Below are positions 58,680 through 64,000 of a stretch of 64,000 nucleotides of DNA, piece by piece. A model generated the notes under the pieces. The model did no database searches, was not told the DNA's origin, and saw only the letters and a program-made list of their open reading frames with translations. The stretch is from the NCBI RefSeq assembly GCF_950023065.1, contig NC_088681.1, forward strand, positions 13,888,001-13,952,000. Direction: 5' to 3'. Each line of letters starts with the position of its first letter. Position 1 is the first letter of the stretch. Source of the DNA: Planococcus citri. Lineage: Eukaryota > Arthropoda > Insecta > Hemiptera > Pseudococcidae. The translations under genes and the position numbers were made by a program.

Positions 58680-58940
58680 GGGCGCAGATGCTGGGATCTT
58701 CTTAGATGTGGCCGAATCTAATCAGGTCTCCCCCCCCAATTGGGTCAGGCCAGATCTGAATATCAGATCTACTCGGATCTAGGAAATATCCTGATCTGAG
58801 ATCTACAAATAGATCCGTAATCAGGACTAAACAGATCTGGTTCGATCAAAACTTCAACCTGCCCGGATCTGAGTAGATTTGGTCAGATCGGTTCAGGTCA
58901 AATTGGATTCAGGAAACGTAAAATATCCAGATCTGATCAC
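58680..58940. repeat. AGATCTG-rich cluster
   Basis: About a dozen RGATCY or AGATCTG words in 260 bp, some in inverted pairs (CAGATCTGAATATCAGATCT). A degenerate short repeat, preceded by a run of about 11 G. Confidence 0.5.
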
Positions 58941-58949
58941 ATTCAATCA

Positions 58950-61860
58950 TTTTCCGCAGAGTTACTTGTACTTTTTCACGAATTACTCGCATCATTTTTG
59001 GTAAATTACTGAGATACTTGTAGATCTTTAACAAATACAGTAATTTTTGGTAACATTGCTGGATATTTCTGGGACTTCTTCATAAACTGCAGATGATTTT
59101 TCGTGAATTTCTGGTAACTTTATTCGCAAATTTTGTTTATGTTTTCGTACTACTTACTGATAATTATTAACCCATTACCAGTAAATAGTGACTTTTGATG
59201 AATTTCTAGTTACTTTTCGGAAATTAATGGTAATTTTTCTGAAAAACTGGTAATTCTTTGAAAATCGATCGTTTGGCAATGTATTTCTTCTGTAAATCAC
59301 TAACACTTGTAATTTCCTTGTAATTGTACTGGTAAATTACTCATTATTTTATGATAAACTACTCGTAATTTTTTGGTAAAGTATTGATAATTTTTATAAT
59401 TTTTTGGTAAATTATCCGTAATGTTTTGGTAATTTCCTAGTAATCCTGGTAATTACTGGTAATTTTTTATGGTAAATTATCCGGAATTCTTTTCGTAAAT
59501 TACTCGTAATTTTTTGGTAAATTACAGGGATGGAAACCGTAACCGAAATTTTTAACCGAAATGAATTTTAACCGCTAAAATGAAGAAAAAACTGTAACCG
59601 TAACCTTAACCATAACCGAAATTATTGATTTGAAATTTTTTAACCATAACCTTAACCGATTCATTTTTTCGTTTTGGTTAAATACATAACGGTTATTTTT
59701 TTAAAGTAAAAATCTCACTTTTTCGTGTAAAATATGACATTTATTATGATTTTTTTTAGAAAAAAAGGGCTCAATTTGTCTAAAATTTTCTTCAAACTCA
59801 AAAATTGGCTGTGAAATAGCATTTTTTTCGTTTTTTCCTCTGCAGGCGCACTTTTTTGACATTGAAGTGCAATTAATTTTTGATAAATGAAAGAAAACCG
59901 TAACCTTTATTTTTAACCATAACCTTTATTTTTTTGAGTCATAACCGTAACCCTTAACCGTAACCATAATAAATAATTTTAAAAAAAATAACCGCTAAAA
60001 AAATTACCGATTTTTTTTTTCATTTCGGTGTAAATTTAATAAATTATTTGTAATGGTTTGGTAATTACCGGTAATTTTCTTGGTAAATTACTTGTATTTT
60101 TTTTTGGTAAATTTGCTCGTAAATTTTATAGTAAATTATTCATTATTTTTTGGTAAATTATTGGTCACTCTCGTCATTTTTTGGTAAATTAAGTATCCAA
60201 GATGTTTTGGTAATTTTCTGGTAATTATTGGTAATTTTTTTTGGTAAATTATTCGTAATTTTTATGGTAAATCATCCGTAATTCTTTTGACAAATTCCTC
60301 GTAATTTTTTGGAAAATTATTTGTAATTTTTATAATTTTTTGGCAAATTATCCGTAACGTTTTGGTAATTTTCTGGTAATTACCGGTAATTTTTTCTAGT
60401 AAATTACTCGTAATTTCTTGGTAAATTACTCGTAATTTCTCGATAAATTACTCGTAATTTCTCGGTAAATTATTCGTAATTTCTTGGTAAATTACTCGTA
60501 ATTTCTTGGTGAATTACTCGTAATTTCTTGGTGAATTACTCGTAATTTCTTGGTAAATTACTCGTAACTTCTTGGTAAATTACTCGTAACTTCTTGGTAA
60601 ATTACTCGTAATTTCTTGGTAAATTACTCGTAATTTCTTGGTAAATTACTCGTAATTTCTTGGTAAATTACTTGTAACTTCTTGGTAAATTACTCGTAAT
60701 GTCTTGATAAATTACTCGTAATTTCTTGATAAATTACTCGTAATTTTTTGGTAAATTACTCGTAATTTACCAAGAAAATTACCAGTAAACCCAGAAATTA
60801 CCAAAACATTCCTGATAATTTACCAAAAAAAGACTGAAATTTCTCGTAATTTTTTGGTAAATCATTTGTAATTTTCATCTTTTTTTGGTAAATTATCAGG
60901 AATGTTTTGGTAATTTCTTGGTAATTACTGGTAATTTTCTTGGTAAATTACTCTAATTTCTTCGTGAATTACACGTATTTTTTTGGGGTAATTTGCTCGT
61001 AATTTTTTATGGTAAACTAATCATTATTTTTTGGTAAATTATTGGTAATTTTCATCATTTTACATATTTTATGATAAATTATCCGTAATTTTTTGGTAAT
61101 TACCAACATTTTTTGTTAGTAAATCACTCGTAATTTCTTGGTAAATTATCCGTAATTTTTTGCTAATTACCAATATTTTTTGTTAGTAAATTACTCGTAA
61201 CTTCTTGGTAAGTTACTCGTAATTTGTTGGCAAGTTACTCGTAATTTTGTGGTAAATCACTCGTAATTTCTCGGTAAATTACTTGTAATTTTTTTGGTGA
61301 ATCATTCGTAATTTTTTATGGTAAGGTAAATTTTGGTAAACTAGGTACTGGTATTTTCCTGGTAAACTACTGGTAATTTCCTGGTGCACTACTGGTAATT
61401 TTATGATAATTACTGGTAATTTTCTGGTAATTCCTGGTAATTCCATGGTAATTACTGGTAATTTTATTGTAATTGCTGATAATTCCTTGATAAATTACTC
61501 ATAAATAATGACAATTTCTTTACAAATTACTCGTATTTTGGTTTTGGTAAATTACCTACCTTCGTTAATTATTCGTCCTCTTTTACCAAAAATTTCCTTA
61601 ATCAATTACAACCTTTGATAAATCACTGGTATTGTAAAGTTTGCTACATTTTTGGTAATTTTTCGAAAATTTCTTAAATTTCAGATAATTTTTTTGTAAA
61701 ATACTGGTAGGTAATTTTTGGTAAATTACCGATCGTTTTTTGTGAATTTTTAGCCATTCTTTTATACGTAAATTACTGGTAATTTATTTGCAAATTTATT
61801 GATAATGTCTTCGCGATTAAATGTTTTTTTTTTTTTTTTTTTTTTTTGTAAATTACAGAC
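58950..61860. repeat. TTGGTAAATTACTCGTAATTTC array (22-bp period in core)
   Basis: A long field of GGTAAATTAC/GGTAATTTT units, homogeneous with a 22-bp period at about 60395-60770 and decaying on both sides. At 60748-60773 the array meets its own reverse complement (12-bp arms, 2-nt centre) and a short inverted stretch follows. It is interrupted at 59524-60035 by an unrelated insert. Confidence 0.85.
59524..60035. mobile_element. AACCGTAACC-rich insert within the array
   Basis: Begins CAGGGATGGAAACCGTAACC inside a GGTAAATTA unit and ends near TTTCATTTCGG where the array resumes. The interior has many AACCGTAACC, AACCTTAACC and TAACCGAAA words. CAGGGATG at the edge resembles hAT-type ends, but the matching CATCCCTG end is missing, so this may be a truncated miniature element. 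Confidence 0.35.
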
Positions 61861-61869
61861 AACTTTTTT

Positions 61870-64000
61870 CGTAAATTAGTGGTATTTTTATGATTAAATT
61901 ATCGTTAACCATCAAATTTCAAGCAAAAAACATGAAAAATGTCCAAGGAGAGGAGACTTTCCTTCCATTTTTGTTTTTGTCCTACGATCTCAGTACCCTA
62001 AAGAGATATACTGTTCCTCAATTCTTATCAAATTTGGGAATGAAAAATTGAAAATCATGAGACGTATCGTTTGTTATGTTTTTGATAGCCGTCTAAATCT
62101 CGAAATAAGCTCTCAGATTTGAAAAAAATTGAAAATTCATCCGACCAATGATTTGCTAAGGTTTTAATGGTGTTAAATTCAAATTTCAACTTGGTTTTCA
62201 AAATTCAAATGTAAGCTGCTTGAGACATTTCAATCAAAATTAAAAATTTTTTAAATGCTCTGATTTCTAATTTAAACTTATTTTTGAGATTTGAGTCTAC
62301 TGAACTTCGCAATAAGCCTGAGAATACAAAAATGTTCATTCAAGTTTCTGATCACAGTTCAACAGGGCTCTAAAATTTCAAAAAAAATAAAAATTAAAAA
62401 ACCGAGTGATCTATTTTTTTTTTTTTAAATACGCTGATTCCGAATTTCAACTCATTTCTCAGATACAAAACTCGTAGTTCAAGAAAGTCCCAAATTTCAA
62501 AAGAACTAAAAAAAAATCCAATGACCTAGTTTTTAAGTATGAGCTCTGTGAGGCCCACAATAAGCCTGCCATTTCAAGAAAATCGAAAAATTCTAGTCTC
62601 GTATGTTTTGCTCACTTTTCAGATACAATTCTATAGAATTTTAATGGATGTTTCTAATCACAGTTCAAAAACTTCGTCGATTAAATATTCCGCAGTTCGG
62701 ATGAAAAGAAAAGGAGAGACACAGGAAGTGTTGAAACTACATATTCTTAAAAATCTCACTGAGAGACGGAACTACGACATATGTTACACCAACACCTATA
62801 AATCCTAGTTTTTACCTATATTTTAGCCCAAACACGTATACAAGAATTAGTACTTCATTCTCGATGATCTCCCTGACTGACGGACGTTACGTCGAATTCA
62901 AGATGATGATGATGACGAGGACGACGATGATGTTGAAAAAAAAAAATAACGAGATACGTGAAAAAATGCGCCTATCGAGTTCGATCATCTCTCTCTCCCT
63001 CTTGCTCCGGCATCAGCTCACGTTTTCCTATAACTCACAATCCAACCAGCTGTACTGGTGATTCCTCCACAGCGTCAGATTCACCATTATACGACCAAAT
63101 CAATACCACTATACGAAAGACCTAGATCCAGATCAAGATCCCACCAAATACTTATCAAATCAACCTCATCACTCGTACATCCACAACTAAATATAAAAAG
63201 AGGAAACGCAAACACCAAAAACACTGATCCAGAAACAGTGATATTGAAATTTCGCTACCTACCAAAAAAAAAAAAAAAAAATACACAACAAACAGAAATA
63301 CTCAAACTCCAAGATCCTTATCATCGTTGCATCGTTCGGTCATACGATGATGATAATAATAATCACGACTAGCGAATTTCGTAGCAGTATAATTTCCCTC
63401 CCCCCTCCCCCTTCTGCACCTCATCCATCGATCATACTTACTAAGAACAATGAAAAGTAAAACTAACGGACAACACATACAGAGTACAAATTATTAGCCA
63501 CAATCTTTCGCTACGGTTCGCAGATACCCTCCTGTCTCTTTGCCTTGCCCCATGACGATGCCCCATGCTGACTCGAGTACGCCACTGTGTAATGTTCCAA
63601 AACAGCAGTGAGCAGACCACAGACCAGACGAGCTAGCCGGGCAGTTAGGCTATTATTGCTGCACGGATAAACGTATCGTTAAAATTTAATTGTTAACCGG
63701 AGTTGTTAGCCGGCTATATGGGCCACGAGTGAAGATTTTTTCCTTCTTCTTTAATATGTATTATTCTGGAGACTCGAATGCCAGTGTGAGATAGTTCGAT
63801 GCCTTATACGGGAGCTGGTTTCATTCCGGACGAATTTTTTTCTCTAATTCGACCATGATTTGAAGTCAACTTTTATCGAATGTTTAGGAAATTTTATTTT
63901 TTCTGAATCGAATACCTACTCATCATTATCGACAAGTGCTTACTCAAACCAAACTATTGCAGGACTAAAGTATAGTTCACTGTATCATCTTCATCGTTGG
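61870..64000. other. Non-coding region to window end
   Basis: AT-rich, with a GATGATGATGACGAGGACG run near 62905 and an A-run at 63265. Frames at 62539-62808, 62864-63061 and 63058-63372 are low-complexity and lack domain or splice support. 63580-63720 is more complex (AGCAGACCACAGACC), unexplained. Confidence 0.4.

Noticed and set aside
58950..61860. Regular short repeats that might suggest a CRISPR array
   Set aside because: The repeats are contiguous with no unique spacers and the context is eukaryotic.
62539..63372. Three plus-strand ORFs of 65-104 codons
   Set aside because: Low-complexity composition, no conserved motif and no splice partner.

Overview
This is a eukaryotic, AT-rich and gene-poor nuclear window. 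GT-AG introns, AATAAA signals, TCAGT initiators, many CTACCTAC-type tracts, a tRNA-derived SINE and a tRNA-Lys-primed LTR element point to an arthropod genome. A sap-feeding hemipteran such as a scale insect or mealybug is my best guess, made from sequence style alone. I see no bacterial genes and no CRISPR array.

Layout. 1-7340 is a satellite array made of a 1409-bp higher-order repeat (three monomers of 463, 484 and 462 bp). 7341-34578 is one giant LTR retroelement (27,238 bp, minus strand) inserted into that satellite with a 4-bp target duplication (AATG). The satellite resumes at 34583 and ends near 37317. From there to 64000 the DNA is mostly non-coding. It holds two paralogous two-exon genes for small secreted proteins (37930-39006 and 43421-44246), a SINE near 41 kb, and several independent tandem-repeat fields (about 41.7, 46.3, 48.9-50.5, 54-55.8 and 59-61.8 kb).

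The retroelement is the notable object. In sense order (right to left) it has: a 1947-bp 5' LTR; a tRNA-Lys primer binding site; a long leader with a small ORF; gag, carrying an in-frame TAA in this copy; a textbook -1 frameshift signal (A AAA AAC, 9-nt spacer, 8-bp hairpin); and a pol with protease, reverse transcriptase (YVDD), a degenerate RNase H and an integrase. A second, intact-looking RNase H is inserted between the integrase core and its GPY/F tail. About 13 kb of extra genes follow: an SGNH-hydrolase-like protein; a very large zinc-finger/RING/coiled-coil/SGNH-like protein whose last domain is split by a 90-nt intron; a second RING/coiled-coil/SGNH-like protein broken by an in-frame TGA; and a superfamily 1 helicase of the kind found in plus-strand RNA viruses. 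The helicase stop codon runs directly into a run of 20 A. The 3' LTR closes the element. I saw four differences between the two LTRs, so the insertion is young.

The non-coding parts of the element carry an over-represented short motif (TTATAAGATGAA or TTATAAGTTGAA on the plus strand), a conserved block of about 60 bp at three places, sense-strand splice donors and AATAAA signals after gene groups. Together these suggest that the accessory genes are expressed from separate spliced transcripts. What they do for the element is unknown.
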